Shown: piece by piece, positions 37,244 to 45,697 of the stretch | Layout of the letters: each line of letters begins with the position of its first letter | Position numbering within the stretch: position 1 is the stretch's first letter | Origin: Chloroflexota bacterium | Lineage (GTDB): Bacteria > Chloroflexota > UBA6077 > FW602-bin22 > CADDYW01 | Reading direction: 5' to 3' | NCBI GenBank assembly: GCA_902810745.1 | Contig: CADDYW010000008.1 | Coordinates: 37,400 to 101,399 of the forward strand | Length of the DNA: 64,000 nt | Notes under the pieces: model-generated | Database searches by the model: none | What the model saw: only the letters and a program-made list of their open reading frames with translations | What the model was told of the DNA's origin: nothing | Made by a program: the position numbers and the translations under genes

Positions 37244-37492
37244 CTACCCGGCCTGTAGCAGCGCGGCGGCGGTGATTGCTACGAAGGCGACTCCCAGGGG
37301 AAGGATGCCAATGCTCACCCCGCGCGCGAGAAACCGAGCACCGGGGCTCAGCGCCTCGTCGACGAGCTCCGTTTCGACGAGCAGCACGAGAAAGGTAGCA
37401 GCAACGACGAGCGCGAGGAACTGTGCGAGGCCAGGGCTAGACGCGCTCGCGGCAACGCTGGCAATGGTCGAGGGAGTGACGAAGGTGACCAC
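37244..37492 (-). CDS. Small two-TM membrane protein
   Basis: 82 residues on the minus strand, convergent with the CPBP-TPR gene. Two hydrophobic helices (LAQFLALVVAATFLVLLVE and GVSIGILPLGVAFVAITAAA) flank a short polar linker with E-L-V-D-E-A and A-R-F-L-A-R. GTG 37492 is preferred over a TTG at 37549 because AGGAGG (minus strand, plus coordinates 37497-37502) stands 4 nt upstream. A TTGACA-like box lies further upstream. No enzyme motif. The coding call rests on the strong ribosome site and a coherent membrane topology. Confidence 0.62.
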   Translation of the reverse strand: MVTFVTPSTIASVAASASSPGLAQFLALVVAATFLVLLVETELVDEALSPGARFLARGVSIGILPLGVAFVAITAAALLQAG

Positions 37493-37520
37493 TGATCCTC
37501 CTCGCTCCGACGTTACGATC

Positions 37521-37549
37521 AGCCTACCGCAAGACAGGACTGATGTCAA
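37521..37549 (-). promoter_or_regulatory. Possible promoter of the small membrane protein
   Basis: On the minus strand TTGACA (plus 37544-37549) is followed after 17 bp by TAGGCT (37521-37526), a weak -10. It would place transcription about 20 nt before the AGGAGG of the 82-residue gene. Only the -35 is good. Confidence 0.4.
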
Positions 37550-37712
37550 GCGGTCGTTCGGGCGTCCTCCGGTAGACCGCGCGCGGAGCGGTAGCGCGCG
37601 TCAGGATCAGATAGCACTTCCCAGCAGGAACGCGAGCAGGACGATGCTCCTCCTTGGTCACCTTTATGAAACAAGCCGCGAAGACGATGAAAAGTTCGGG
37701 TGAGGAACTGAA

Positions 37713-38765
37713 ATGTCGGTCAAACGCAGAAATGCTCGTCCGCGCGTCGTGGTCATCGGCGGTGGGACGGGCTCGTACGTCGTTCTAACCGGTCTCCGGC
37801 GCCTCGGCCTTGCGCCCACGGCCGTGGTATCGATGGCTGACTCCGGTGGAAGCTCGGGTCGCCTGCGTGACGAGTTCGGACATTTGCCGCCCGGGGATGC
37901 CCGCCAGTGCCTCGTCGCGCTGATGCCGGACGACTACCAGAGCCTCCTGCTACGCCAGCTATTCACCTATCGTTTCGATCGCGGGGAAGGATTGAGTGGC
38001 CACACTCTCGGTAACCTCTTCCTGACCGCCCTTAGCGAGCTGACCGGATCGCTCGAGCAGGCGATTGCCGTCGCGGCACAGCTGCTAAAAATCCAGGGGG
38101 CTGTCGTACCGGTCACACTCGGTCGGAGTACTCTTTGCGCGCGGCTTCAGGACGGCTCGACCCTCCAGGGAGAGGCCGCGATCGATCAGCGCGACGACGC
38201 GAGCGTTGGCATCGATTACGTCTACCTGGATCCGCGCGTGTTTATCAATCCGCAGGCCAGACTGGCAATCCACGAGGCCGATCTCATCGTTCTCGGACCC
38301 GGCGATCTCTTCACGAGTGTTATCCCCCCGCTCCTGGTCGACGGCGTGACTGACGCCCTGCGAGAGAGCTCAGGACGCCTGGTCTACGTTGTGAACGTGA
38401 TGACGAAGCGCGGTGAGTCGGATGGCTATCGTGCCGACGACTTTGTGAGGACGATCAACGAGTATCTGGGCGCGGCCCGCCTGGACACCATCGTCGTCAA
38501 CACGGGTATCCCGACCGAGCGTGTGCTTGCGCGGTATGCCCAGGCGGGCCAGCACCTGGTTGGCTGTGACGACGCATCGTTTCCCCCCGACGTCCAAGTT
38601 ATCCGAGCAGACCTGGTAACGACCGGCCTGCTCGTACGCCACGATCCGGACCGCCTCGCGACGACCCTTCTGAGTATCCTCCAGGAGCCCCGCGCGCCGA
38701 CCTTGACGCCCACACGGGCGGATAATCATCGTGCGCAGTCGAAGGTCCTGTCGACCGAGCGCTAG
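37713..38765 (+). CDS. yvcK: YvcK/CofD-family protein (gluconeogenesis/cell-shape factor)
   Basis: 350 residues. VVVIGGGTGSYVVLTGLRR, then S-M-A-D-S-G-G-S-S-G-R-L-R and H-L-P-P-G-D-A-R-Q-C-L are the nucleotide-binding signatures of the YvcK/CofD fold; V-L-G-P-G-D-L-F-T-S follows at about residue 195. Family members bind UDP-GlcNAc and link central carbon metabolism with cell-wall synthesis; a CofD-type phospholactate transferase is less likely without neighbouring F420 genes. ATG start has GAGGA upstream. The 220-bp spacer to the divergent small gene probably holds its promoter. Confidence 0.87.
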   Translation: MSVKRRNARPRVVVIGGGTGSYVVLTGLRRLGLAPTAVVSMADSGGSSGRLRDEFGHLPPGDARQCLVALMPDDYQSLLLRQLFTYRFDRGEGLSGHTLGNLFLTALSELTGSLEQAIAVAAQLLKIQGAVVPVTLGRSTLCARLQDGSTLQGEAAIDQRDDASVGIDYVYLDPRVFINPQARLAIHEADLIVLGPGDLFTSVIPPLLVDGVTDALRESSGRLVYVVNVMTKRGESDGYRADDFVRTINEYLGAARLDTIVVNTGIPTERVLARYAQAGQHLVGCDDASFPPDVQVIRADLVTTGLLVRHDPDRLATTLLSILQEPRAPTLTPTRADNHRAQSKVLSTER

Positions 38766-38884
38766 GGAGCAGTACGCGGCGTCGCTTCTTCGGGAGTGAT
38801 TGCCCCAGACCTGCAGCCACTAAATCAAGTCGAGCAGCAATTGACCATTTCGCGGTTCCACGAGCAGCGACGGAGGTGCCGCCG

Positions 38885-39145
38885 ATGCATCCGATCGCGC
38901 ATTTCCGCAGAGCACGGGGCTGGACGCAAGAGGACCTTGCCAGGCAGACCGACGTCAGCGTCAACACAGTTCGGGCGTGGGAGCGAGGCGCGATGCCACG
39001 CGCGGCAAACTTGCGCAAGCTCTCCGCGCTTTTCGAGATCGATCTCATTCGCCTTGCCGATACGATCATTAGCTGGCAGCGCGAGCCTGATGTCCCGCCG
39101 GGAAGGGAGAGACAGCGCGCCGATGTGAGAGTCCCTCCGCGATGA
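38885..39145 (+). CDS. XRE-family helix-turn-helix protein
   Basis: 86 residues. FRRARGWTQEDLARQTDVSVNTVRAWERGAM-type sequence is a classic Cro/C1 helix-turn-helix spanning residues ~5-55, followed by a short tail. ATG 38885 chosen: GGAGG at 38872-38876 gives 8-base spacing, better than the in-frame GTG at 38876 that overlaps that site. Probably a DNA-binding regulator; its target is unknown and no palindromic operator was spotted nearby. Confidence 0.8.
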   Translation: MHPIAHFRRARGWTQEDLARQTDVSVNTVRAWERGAMPRAANLRKLSALFEIDLIRLADTIISWQREPDVPPGRERQRADVRVPPR

Positions 39146-39489
39146 CCCGATCGAGGGGCTAACGCGATAGAGAGCGTACGGGTCGATCTCCGACTCCACA
39201 CGCGCCACGCCTCGATCACAAGCAGGCGCTGATCCTGCCTGTAGCTATCCTGCACCGCCACGAAACGCCGCCCACGGAAGATTTTCCGGGCGGCGTTTGT
39301 GTTTCTCCGCCAGCGGGTGTGCTAGACCAGGATGGACCTGATATTGCCTGGGCGCCCTGCCGCTCCAGCAAGAATACGAGATCCCTGACCTCGGTCGGCG
39401 CTCGCGTCGGTTGACGCGTGGCAGCACGTTGAGTAGCATGCCTCGGTCAGGTGGAAAGTCAACGTGGGGCTCTGGCGATAACCGAACGA
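39146..39489. other. Intergenic region with terminator, before GT39-like gene
   Basis: About 340 bp without a supportable gene. It carries a perfect 11-bp hairpin at 39263-39298. The rest is GC-rich with no recognised RNA. The start of the next gene is uncertain: GTG 39451 lies inside this stretch and is an alternative to ATG 39490. Confidence 0.5.
39263..39298 (+). terminator. Hairpin terminator after the XRE-regulator gene
   Basis: AAACGCCGCCC (39263-39273) pairs perfectly with GGGCGGCGTTT (39288-39298) across a 14-nt loop. The right arm ends in TTT and runs into GTGTTTCT. The symmetric A/T ends make it a possible terminator on both strands. It lies ~118 bp downstream of the regulator gene. 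Confidence 0.65.
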
Positions 39490-41964
39490 ATGTGGACGTT
39501 GCGAGGCGGCCGTGGCCACGGGAGAATGCAGTGGCTGCCGACCCGAAGGACCGCGCTCGGGGCGAGTGTTGTCGCCATCCTCGTCGTCGCCGCCGCGCTC
39601 AGGTTCGTCTGGCTCGACCGTTACCCTCCAGGCTGGCACCACGATGAGGCCCTCATGGGCGTGATGGCCGGAGAGGTCTACCGTGGCGACGAGCGACCGA
39701 TCTTCTTCCGTCAGTACCTCGGGCAAGAGCCGCTTTACATCTATCTCAGCGCGGGCATGATGGCGCTCCTGGGCGGAAACCAGGATATTCTTCCGCTCCG
39801 CCTGACCTCGGCCACGGTGAGTGTGCTCACCGTGGTTCTGACCTTCCTTCTCGGACGCCGCCTGTTCGGCACCCGCGTCGGAATGCTCTCCATGGCGCTG
39901 ATCGGCGTGTCCTTCTGGCAGGTGATGTCCGGTCGGAACGGCTACCGCTCGGTCACCCAGCCACTGCTCGAGGCAGTCACGGCCTACTTTTTCGTCCTGG
40001 CACGTGAGCAGAGGAGCCTCACCTGGTACGCGCTGTCCGGCGTCGGCCTCGGCGCGACCCTCTATACCTATCTTGGTGCGCGCGCCTTCCCGGCTGTCTT
40101 CGTCGCTTTTGCCATCTGGCTCCTCGTCCGGGGCGCAAGACCAAAACACGGCGACGTGCTCAGGATTGCGGCGTTCTCCCTGGCTGCCGTCCTCGTCGCC
40201 GCCCCACTCGCCGCGTTCTTCCTTACGAACCCCGGCACCTTCTCCGCGCGCATGGAGCAGGTGTTCATCTTTCGGCCGCAGGTCAGCGGCGGGCATCCCT
40301 GGCGGCTCCTGCTGGACAACACCGAAAAGATGCTCAAGAGCTTCACCCTCTCCGGCGAGCCGATGTGGCGCTACAACATTCCCGGGCGCCCGATGTTCGT
40401 CGGCGCAATCGGCGTGGCATTCTACGCTGGCATCGCCGTGCTCCTCCGTCGACTCTGGCGCCGCGATGACTCTGCTGCTTTTACCTGCATCTGGCTCGCA
40501 GTAATGTTCTTCCCCAGCCTGCTGTCGTGGGACGTCGGTGCGTATACGCTTCGCGCCATGGGTCTCGTGCCCGCCGTGTATTTCGTCCCAGCGCTCGGCC
40601 TGGACTGGCTCTGGCGACAGATCTCTGCGCGCCCGAGGCTGGGATCACGCGTTGCCAGTGCACTCGTGGCCTTGCTGTTACTGATCGACGCGGGTTGGAC
40701 GGCGCGCGACTACTTCGTCGTCTGGGCGACGAGCTTCGGGGCATCCTGGGAGGACCACGCTGACGCTGTCGCCCAGGCTCGTTTCCTCGATCGGGTGGCA
40801 CAGCCGGGCCGGGAGGAGATCTTCGTCGCGAACGAGTATTATCACCACCCGACGATCGCTCAGATTGCGCGGCCGGTCTACCCGTATCTCCGCTGGTTCG
40901 ATGGACGCCAGAGTGTGGTCTATTCACCGAGTGACCAGCGACCCGCCCTGTACGTCCTGGGCTTCAGCGGCATGCCCCCGGACGTGTACGATCTCTTTCC
41001 CAGGAGCGCCCTGGTCGGATCACAGTATTTTCCCGCAGGGATCGACGGCGGCGCCGCCCCGCCTCTATTTCTCGCCTTCCGTCTCAGTCCCGAGCAGGTC
41101 CGAGCCCAAGTGAAGCAGCTCTTGGAAGATCAACGGCTAAGGCCAGTCGCTGGGCGGATCCCGGGAGTCATGGAGCCTCTCGGCGCGCGCATCGACGGTC
41201 CGGTTCGCCCGGGCGATGTTCTCCATGCAACGATGATCTGGCGCGTCATCGGGCGGCCTCCAGCCGACGAGCTGCAGATGCTCTCGCAGCTTCTCGATCA
41301 GCGCTGGCAGGTCGTCAGGGATGTCGAGGGTCTGGGCTATCCGCCGGAGGAGTGGCGTCCCGGCGACATCGTCTGGAGCCGATTCGACATCGCCGTGCCC
41401 GAGCACACGCCACCCGGGCTCTACAAGGTTCAGGTCGCGTTGTACCATCGTGATACCCTGGAGCGGCTTCCGGTCACGGACGGCGTGCCAGGAATCGCCG
41501 GTCTGATACTGGGCGACATTCGCGTCGTCTCGCGGACGCCCCAGCCTCCACCGTCGTTTGCGCTCTCGGCTCGGTTCGGAGATCACGTGAGCCTGCTCGG
41601 CTTCGATCTCCCCGCGTCACGCACGTCCAGTGAGCTGTCAGTCACGCTGCACTGGCGTGCAGATCAAACTCTCGACCAGAATTACACGGTCTTCGTCCAG
41701 CTTCTGAACAGCGCCGGACAGCTCGTCGCCCAATCGGATAGCTGGCCAGCCGATGGGCAGCTCCCGACCTCGGCGTGGCTACCGGGAGAGGTTGTCCTAG
41801 ACCAGCATCAGCTGTCGCTCAAACCGGGGCTGCCTCAGGGCAGCTATCGGCTGATCGCTGGGCTGTACCTGCTCAAGACCGGCGAGCGCCTGCCCGTCGC
41901 GGGAGGTGGAGACTTTGTGGAGCTGACGACGGTGTCTCTGCCGGGGAGTTCATCCCAACGGTAG
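39490..41964 (+). CDS. GT39-like (ArnT/PMT-type) membrane glycosyltransferase with C-terminal beta domains
   Basis: About 824 residues. After TM1 comes P-P-G-W-H-H-D-E-A-L-M-G, the luminal D-E motif of GT-C enzymes that use polyprenyl-phosphate sugars, then ~10 membrane helices to about residue 430. The remaining ~390 residues are outside and include two related beta-sandwich units (VLHATMIWRVIGRP... and LSVTLHWRADQTLD...), each ending in G-x-Y-x-x-x-x-x-L-Y. Probably glycosylates a surface protein or lipid. Starts at GTG 39451, ATG 39490 and ATG 39526 are all possible. Confidence 0.8.
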   Translation: MWTLRGGRGHGRMQWLPTRRTALGASVVAILVVAAALRFVWLDRYPPGWHHDEALMGVMAGEVYRGDERPIFFRQYLGQEPLYIYLSAGMMALLGGNQDILPLRLTSATVSVLTVVLTFLLGRRLFGTRVGMLSMALIGVSFWQVMSGRNGYRSVTQPLLEAVTAYFFVLAREQRSLTWYALSGVGLGATLYTYLGARAFPAVFVAFAIWLLVRGARPKHGDVLRIAAFSLAAVLVAAPLAAFFLTNPGTFSARMEQVFIFRPQVSGGHPWRLLLDNTEKMLKSFTLSGEPMWRYNIPGRPMFVGAIGVAFYAGIAVLLRRLWRRDDSAAFTCIWLAVMFFPSLLSWDVGAYTLRAMGLVPAVYFVPALGLDWLWRQISARPRLGSRVASALVALLLLIDAGWTARDYFVVWATSFGASWEDHADAVAQARFLDRVAQPGREEIFVANEYYHHPTIAQIARPVYPYLRWFDGRQSVVYSPSDQRPALYVLGFSGMPPDVYDLFPRSALVGSQYFPAGIDGGAAPPLFLAFRLSPEQVRAQVKQLLEDQRLRPVAGRIPGVMEPLGARIDGPVRPGDVLHATMIWRVIGRPPADELQMLSQLLDQRWQVVRDVEGLGYPPEEWRPGDIVWSRFDIAVPEHTPPGLYKVQVALYHRDTLERLPVTDGVPGIAGLILGDIRVVSRTPQPPPSFALSARFGDHVSLLGFDLPASRTSSELSVTLHWRADQTLDQNYTVFVQLLNSAGQLVAQSDSWPADGQLPTSAWLPGEVVLDQHQLSLKPGLPQGSYRLIAGLYLLKTGERLPVAGGGDFVELTTVSLPGSSSQR

Positions 41965-42254
41965 GAAACAGATCCCATAGCGCCAGAACCAGTCATCACA
42001 CCACGGCCGGCTAGCTAACGGCGTGCGGCCTGAACGTCTCCGGACCGCGGGAGAAAGGCGATGCAGCGGCACCGCGCGCGCCAGCCGGGGCCGCTGGCAT
42101 TGACCGCTGCGGGGCAGAGATTCCGTGCCGTGGCTTGGATTGCGCGTGGCCGCGGATCGATGGCCCGTCGCAGCCGTGTTCTCCAGGCTCGCGCGGCATA
42201 GCAATTGCACCGCTGCCCCACTTCCCTGAGACGGTTCGCACAGGAGACGCCGTG
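41965..42254. other. Intergenic region
   Basis: 290 bp between the GT39-like gene and the 107-residue gene. GC-rich with several imperfect palindromes but no recognised promoter, RNA or open frame that looks coding until the ribosome site at 42242-42246. Confidence 0.4.
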
Positions 42255-42578
42255 ATGCCGAGCCGCGCACCGGGACAATCGAGCCAGAGTCCGCCATTCG
42301 CACCCGGCGCACCGGGCAGCCGTCCCGCTCGACGGCGAGGGCGCGGGACTATCCGAGGGATCCTCCGGCCACATCCACACGTGAGGCCGGGTTCCTATGG
42401 GACTAATCTTCCCTTCAGCTACTATGGGCTCCGCAACGACTTTTCCGTTCCCCTGACGGGCTGGCGTCTGGAGTATGAAGAGCCAGGCTATGGAGCTGAA
42501 GGGACCTTCTGGCAGCTCTACGACTACGAACCCTTCGGCCCAAGCTACGGTCCGGGCTGCTGGTTCGATCCAACGTAG
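42255..42578 (+). CDS. Uncharacterised 107-residue basic/aromatic protein
   Basis: Supported by AGGAG at 42242-42246 with 8-base spacing to ATG (a GTG at 42252 directly precedes it). The first half is Pro/Arg-rich with a P-A-R-R-R-G-R-G stretch. The second half is Tyr/Trp/Gly-rich (LPFSYYGLRNDFSVP, GWRLEYEEPGYG, YDYEPFGPSYGPG). No membrane helix, signal peptide or Cys pair. Not a family I recognise; it could bind nucleic acid or polyanions. Preceded and followed by spacers of more than 200 bp. Confidence 0.5.
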   Translation: MPSRAPGQSSQSPPFAPGAPGSRPARRRGRGTIRGILRPHPHVRPGSYGTNLPFSYYGLRNDFSVPLTGWRLEYEEPGYGAEGTFWQLYDYEPFGPSYGPGCWFDPT

Positions 42579-42610
42579 CTGGGACCGACGACGAACGCCC
42601 GAGCGACCTC

Positions 42611-42639
42611 TTCACCAGATCCTCCCGATCCGGTAGGAT
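42611..42639 (+). promoter_or_regulatory. Weak candidate promoter of uxuA
   Basis: TTCACC and TAGGAT are separated by 17 bp, about 170 bp before the mannonate dehydratase start. Both boxes match the sigma-70 consensus only partly, so this is a tentative call. Confidence 0.25.
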
Positions 42640-42809
42640 GTCTGCGTTAAACGCGCGTGCCGGGTTGGCCATCCCGCGTAACCCAGGGTCGACGTGTCCG
42701 CACCTCGACACGCTGCACCTCGTTTCCAACCGGGGAAAACGGCGCACGTCGACTCGGACGAAAGGATGCCGAGGCAGGATAACAAGCGCTTTTACTGGGA
42801 GGAGCGACC

Positions 42810-43784
42810 GTGAGTGGCGAAGTGATGCGCGTTGCCCTCGGGCAGTTCAATCAGGCGACCGACGAGCGTCTGCGATTTGCCAAGCAGCTTGGAGTGACTG
42901 GCGTGCTGCTCAATACGCCACTGCTACCGGGGGAGAAGCGATGGGAGTTCATGGACCTGGTGCAGCTGCGCAGCACGGTCGAGGAATATGGCCTCCGACT
43001 GGAGGCGATCGAGAACGTGCCGCTGAAGTTCTATGAAAAGGCGATGCTGGGTCTACCGGGACGCGACGAGCAGATCGAGAACTACCAGCAGACCATTCGC
43101 AATCTCGGCCGAGCGGGCATCCCGATCCTCGGGTACCACTGGATGCCGAACTCGGTCTGGCGCACGTCGCGGACCACGCCCACCCGAGGCGGCGCCGTGA
43201 CGACCTCCTTCGATCTCGAGCTCGCCAAGAACGCTCCGCTGACCCACGGACGCGTCTTTACTGAAGAGGAGATGTGGCAGAGCTACGAGTATTTTATGAA
43301 AGCGATCGTGCCGGTCGCCGAGGAATCAGGAGTGAAGCTTGCACTCCACCCGGATGATCCTCCGGTCGAGTCGCTCGGCGGCATCGCGCGATTGTTCCGC
43401 AGCTTCGAAGGCTTCCGACACGCGATGGAAGATGTTGCCCCGAGTCCAAACCACGGCCTGGATTTCTGCATGGGCTGCTGGTCCGAGATGGGCGGTGGCG
43501 TCATCGACGCGATCAAGTACTTCGGCTCCCGCGGCAAGATTTTCTACGTCCACTTCCGCGACGTTCAGGGGTTCGTGCCCAGGTTCTCGGAGTGCTTCAT
43601 CGGCGATGGGAACGTCGACGTCGTCGAGGCGATGCGAACGCTCAAGATGGTGGGCTTTACCGGTTTCCTGATCGACGATCACGTTCCGCGCATGGTGGAC
43701 GATACTGACTGGGGACACCGTGGACGCGCACACGCGACAGGTTTCATCCTGGGGCTCCTCGCTGCGGTCAATCGGCTCGCGTGA
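42810..43784 (+). CDS. uxuA: Mannonate dehydratase (UxuA family)
   Basis: 324-residue TIM-barrel protein. Mannonate dehydratase makes 2-keto-3-deoxygluconate from D-mannonate in hexuronate breakdown. Matching features are I-L-G-Y-H-W-M-P near residue 110, K-L-A-L-H-P-D-D-P-P near 180, LDFCMGCWSEMG and the metal region FYVHFRDVQG followed by FIDDH-like GFLIDDHVP. It is shorter than E. coli UxuA (394), as in many UxuA-like proteins. GTG has a GGGAGGAG site upstream. No other uronate genes are adjacent, so the pathway link is inferred. Confidence 0.8.
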   Translation: MSGEVMRVALGQFNQATDERLRFAKQLGVTGVLLNTPLLPGEKRWEFMDLVQLRSTVEEYGLRLEAIENVPLKFYEKAMLGLPGRDEQIENYQQTIRNLGRAGIPILGYHWMPNSVWRTSRTTPTRGGAVTTSFDLELAKNAPLTHGRVFTEEEMWQSYEYFMKAIVPVAEESGVKLALHPDDPPVESLGGIARLFRSFEGFRHAMEDVAPSPNHGLDFCMGCWSEMGGGVIDAIKYFGSRGKIFYVHFRDVQGFVPRFSECFIGDGNVDVVEAMRTLKMVGFTGFLIDDHVPRMVDDTDWGHRGRAHATGFILGLLAAVNRLA

Positions 43785-43866
43785 GGCGTCGTAGCTTTCA
43801 GGGATCGGGCGAGGGTTGCTCGACATCCCCGCGCCAGCGGTGACTTCTCGGCGGGCGATCGCGCGA

Positions 43867-44649
43867 TCAGCTCGGGGAGTACAGGTAGTAGCGGTTAAGT
43901 ACCTCGAAGACGTAGTTCTGGGTTTCCAGGTAGGGTGGGATGCCCTGATAGCGTGTGACCGAATTGATGCCAGCATTGTAGGCCGCCAGTGCCAGCTCGA
44001 CGTTGCCTCCAAGCTGGCGGAGATCATCTGCGAAGATCTTGGTGCCCTGCGCGATATTCGTCTCCGGATCGTACGACCCGCCGACAACCTGCATGAGACC
44101 AACCGCACCACGCGGGCTCGTCGCATTGGGATCTCCGCCGCTCTCAGTCATGATGATCGCGGCGACGAGATTTGGATCAAGCCCATTCTGGTTCGCGTAC
44201 CCGGTGATCAGCGCTTCCCAGCGTCGCACCTGCGCCGGAACCGTCGGCCCGAGAACCGTCGAGGCTTCTGCGCCTGCCGTGGCGAGCGCCGATCCAAGAA
44301 TCGACGCGGGAATCGTCTGCGACTGCACGCGCAATCGCTCGAGTACAGACGGCTCCGTGCCCGCCGACGTTGGCTCCAGACCCTGAGCGATCGGCCCTGG
44401 CTCAATCGACCCGAGCACACCGTGCTTCCATTCTCCTGACGTCGCGGAAGGCACCGTGCTCACCTGGGAGGGGCCAACGGACGGATGTCTACCGTCGACA
44501 ATTCCGCGCGTCGTCGGGGAGCTGCTCGGATTCGCTGACGGCCAGATGAATGCGAGACCAACCAACGCCGCCACGACCAGGGCAGCGGCGGTAGAGCTTC
44601 GGGCTGCCTGCCACCAGGACAACGTCTGCCACCACGGGGACCGCACCAC
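43867..44649 (-). CDS. Lytic transglycosylase (SLT domain), membrane-anchored
   Basis: 260 residues. One membrane helix at about 17-37, a Pro/Ser/Thr-rich linker, and an SLT/goose-lysozyme-like domain from ~140. E169 in I-I-M-T-E-S-G-G is the catalytic acid, followed by SPRGAVGLMQV and LALAAYNAG. It cleaves peptidoglycan glycan strands in the cell envelope. GTG start at 44649; a good promoter lies upstream at 44693-44722. It is convergent with uxuA. Confidence 0.88.
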   Translation of the reverse strand: MVRSPWWQTLSWWQAARSSTAAALVVAALVGLAFIWPSANPSSSPTTRGIVDGRHPSVGPSQVSTVPSATSGEWKHGVLGSIEPGPIAQGLEPTSAGTEPSVLERLRVQSQTIPASILGSALATAGAEASTVLGPTVPAQVRRWEALITGYANQNGLDPNLVAAIIMTESGGDPNATSPRGAVGLMQVVGGSYDPETNIAQGTKIFADDLRQLGGNVELALAAYNAGINSVTRYQGIPPYLETQNYVFEVLNRYYLYSPS

Positions 44650-44692
44650 GCTGTGAGGTCAGGAGATTCCTTCCCTCGTCGGAAGTGGACGT

Positions 44693-44722
44693 ATGATAGG
44701 TGGCCAGACGCGTCGATGTCAA
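44693..44722 (-). promoter_or_regulatory. Promoter of the lytic transglycosylase gene
   Basis: Minus strand TTGACA (plus 44717-44722), 18-bp spacer, TATCAT (plus 44693-44698). The -35 is a consensus match and the -10 differs at one base. Predicted start about 40 nt before the GTG. It lies just inside the 3' end of the nucleotidyltransferase-like gene region. Confidence 0.6.
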
Positions 44723-45438
44723 ATTTGGCGGACGTCCTGGTATCCCCTCGCAATGCCGTCGAAGATGAAGGAGGTGCTGTCGAGAAGGGTGCCACGGCAG
44801 ATTTTCGGTCCTCCCGGCGCTTCCGGTGCCTGTAACCTGCGGAGCAGATCATTCCAGAGCCAGGACGGGATCGCATCACGTTCGCCGGGATAGCAGAACT
44901 CGAAGAGATTCAGGTAGGCAAGAAGCAGTTCTGGATATGGGCGAAGATGCTGGGCCAGCCGTCTCCAGTCGATTGTCTGGCTGGCACCTCGAATCAGATG
45001 GACGATATCTGCGCCATCGAACCGATGACGCGAGGCGATGAACACTTTGCTCCAGATCAGGTCGGCCGGCGAAGCCACCAGCGTCGCCACGTCGAACAAG
45101 CGCGCGGGCACCCCGTGCTGCCACCAGGTCGCATCGACTGCATATTCGCCCTGGGCGATGTGATGCACCAGGTCAATCTCGGCCCCGTTCAGATCCATCC
45201 GCACCTGCATGGTATCGTGCCCCAGAACGCTGCCGCCGTGCTGGGTGAGCGCCTGCACCGCAGGATCCGTCATCCTGGGCTCGATCATCAGATCAAGGTC
45301 CAGCGTCGCTCGTCCGAGCGCGACGTAATGCTCGATAGCCCATGCTCCGCCCACGACGAATCGGATACGGTCTACCGTCAGGGCACGCAGCGCGAGCTGA
45401 TACGCACGTTTCGTTGGCTCACTGACGATCATTGCCAC
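44719..45438 (-). CDS. Nucleotidyltransferase-like protein
   Basis: 239 residues. FVVGGAWAIEHYVALGRATLDLDLMIE contains the G-G-x-A and D-x-D pattern of the pol-beta nucleotidyltransferase superfamily (minimal or AbiEii-like groups); AEIDLVHH later supplies a further acidic residue. Similar stand-alone proteins can be toxin-antitoxin components or small-molecule NTases, but no obvious partner is adjacent. GTG 45438 and ATG 45432 are both possible starts. The gene ends just before the transglycosylase promoter. Confidence 0.66.
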   Translation of the reverse strand: MAMIVSEPTKRAYQLALRALTVDRIRFVVGGAWAIEHYVALGRATLDLDLMIEPRMTDPAVQALTQHGGSVLGHDTMQVRMDLNGAEIDLVHHIAQGEYAVDATWWQHGVPARLFDVATLVASPADLIWSKVFIASRHRFDGADIVHLIRGASQTIDWRRLAQHLRPYPELLLAYLNLFEFCYPGERDAIPSWLWNDLLRRLQAPEAPGGPKICRGTLLDSTSFIFDGIARGYQDVRQI

Positions 45439-45697
45439 GATCGTTCACTCGCTTCCTCAAAACGCTTCGGCGCCTCACCACTCGTTTTGCGCGCTGCACC
45501 GGAGACGTCACGGCAGAGACCCGGCCGATGCGCACGGGAGTCCGCGTCACCCCGGTCTCGATCGCCCTGCTCGATCGGGACCCCGCCTGCTCAGGAGTAG
45601 GCACGGGACGGTCCGCCGGGTACCTTCGGCTGGAGTACCAGTACGTCGCTCGACGCGGCGTGATTGGGAAGGGCGCTGCAGAAGACGTGCCGACGTG

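Noticed and set aside
45439..45697. Short plus-strand open frames between the nucleotidyltransferase gene and thrS
   Set aside because: No ribosome site; Arg/Thr-rich shadow-like composition.
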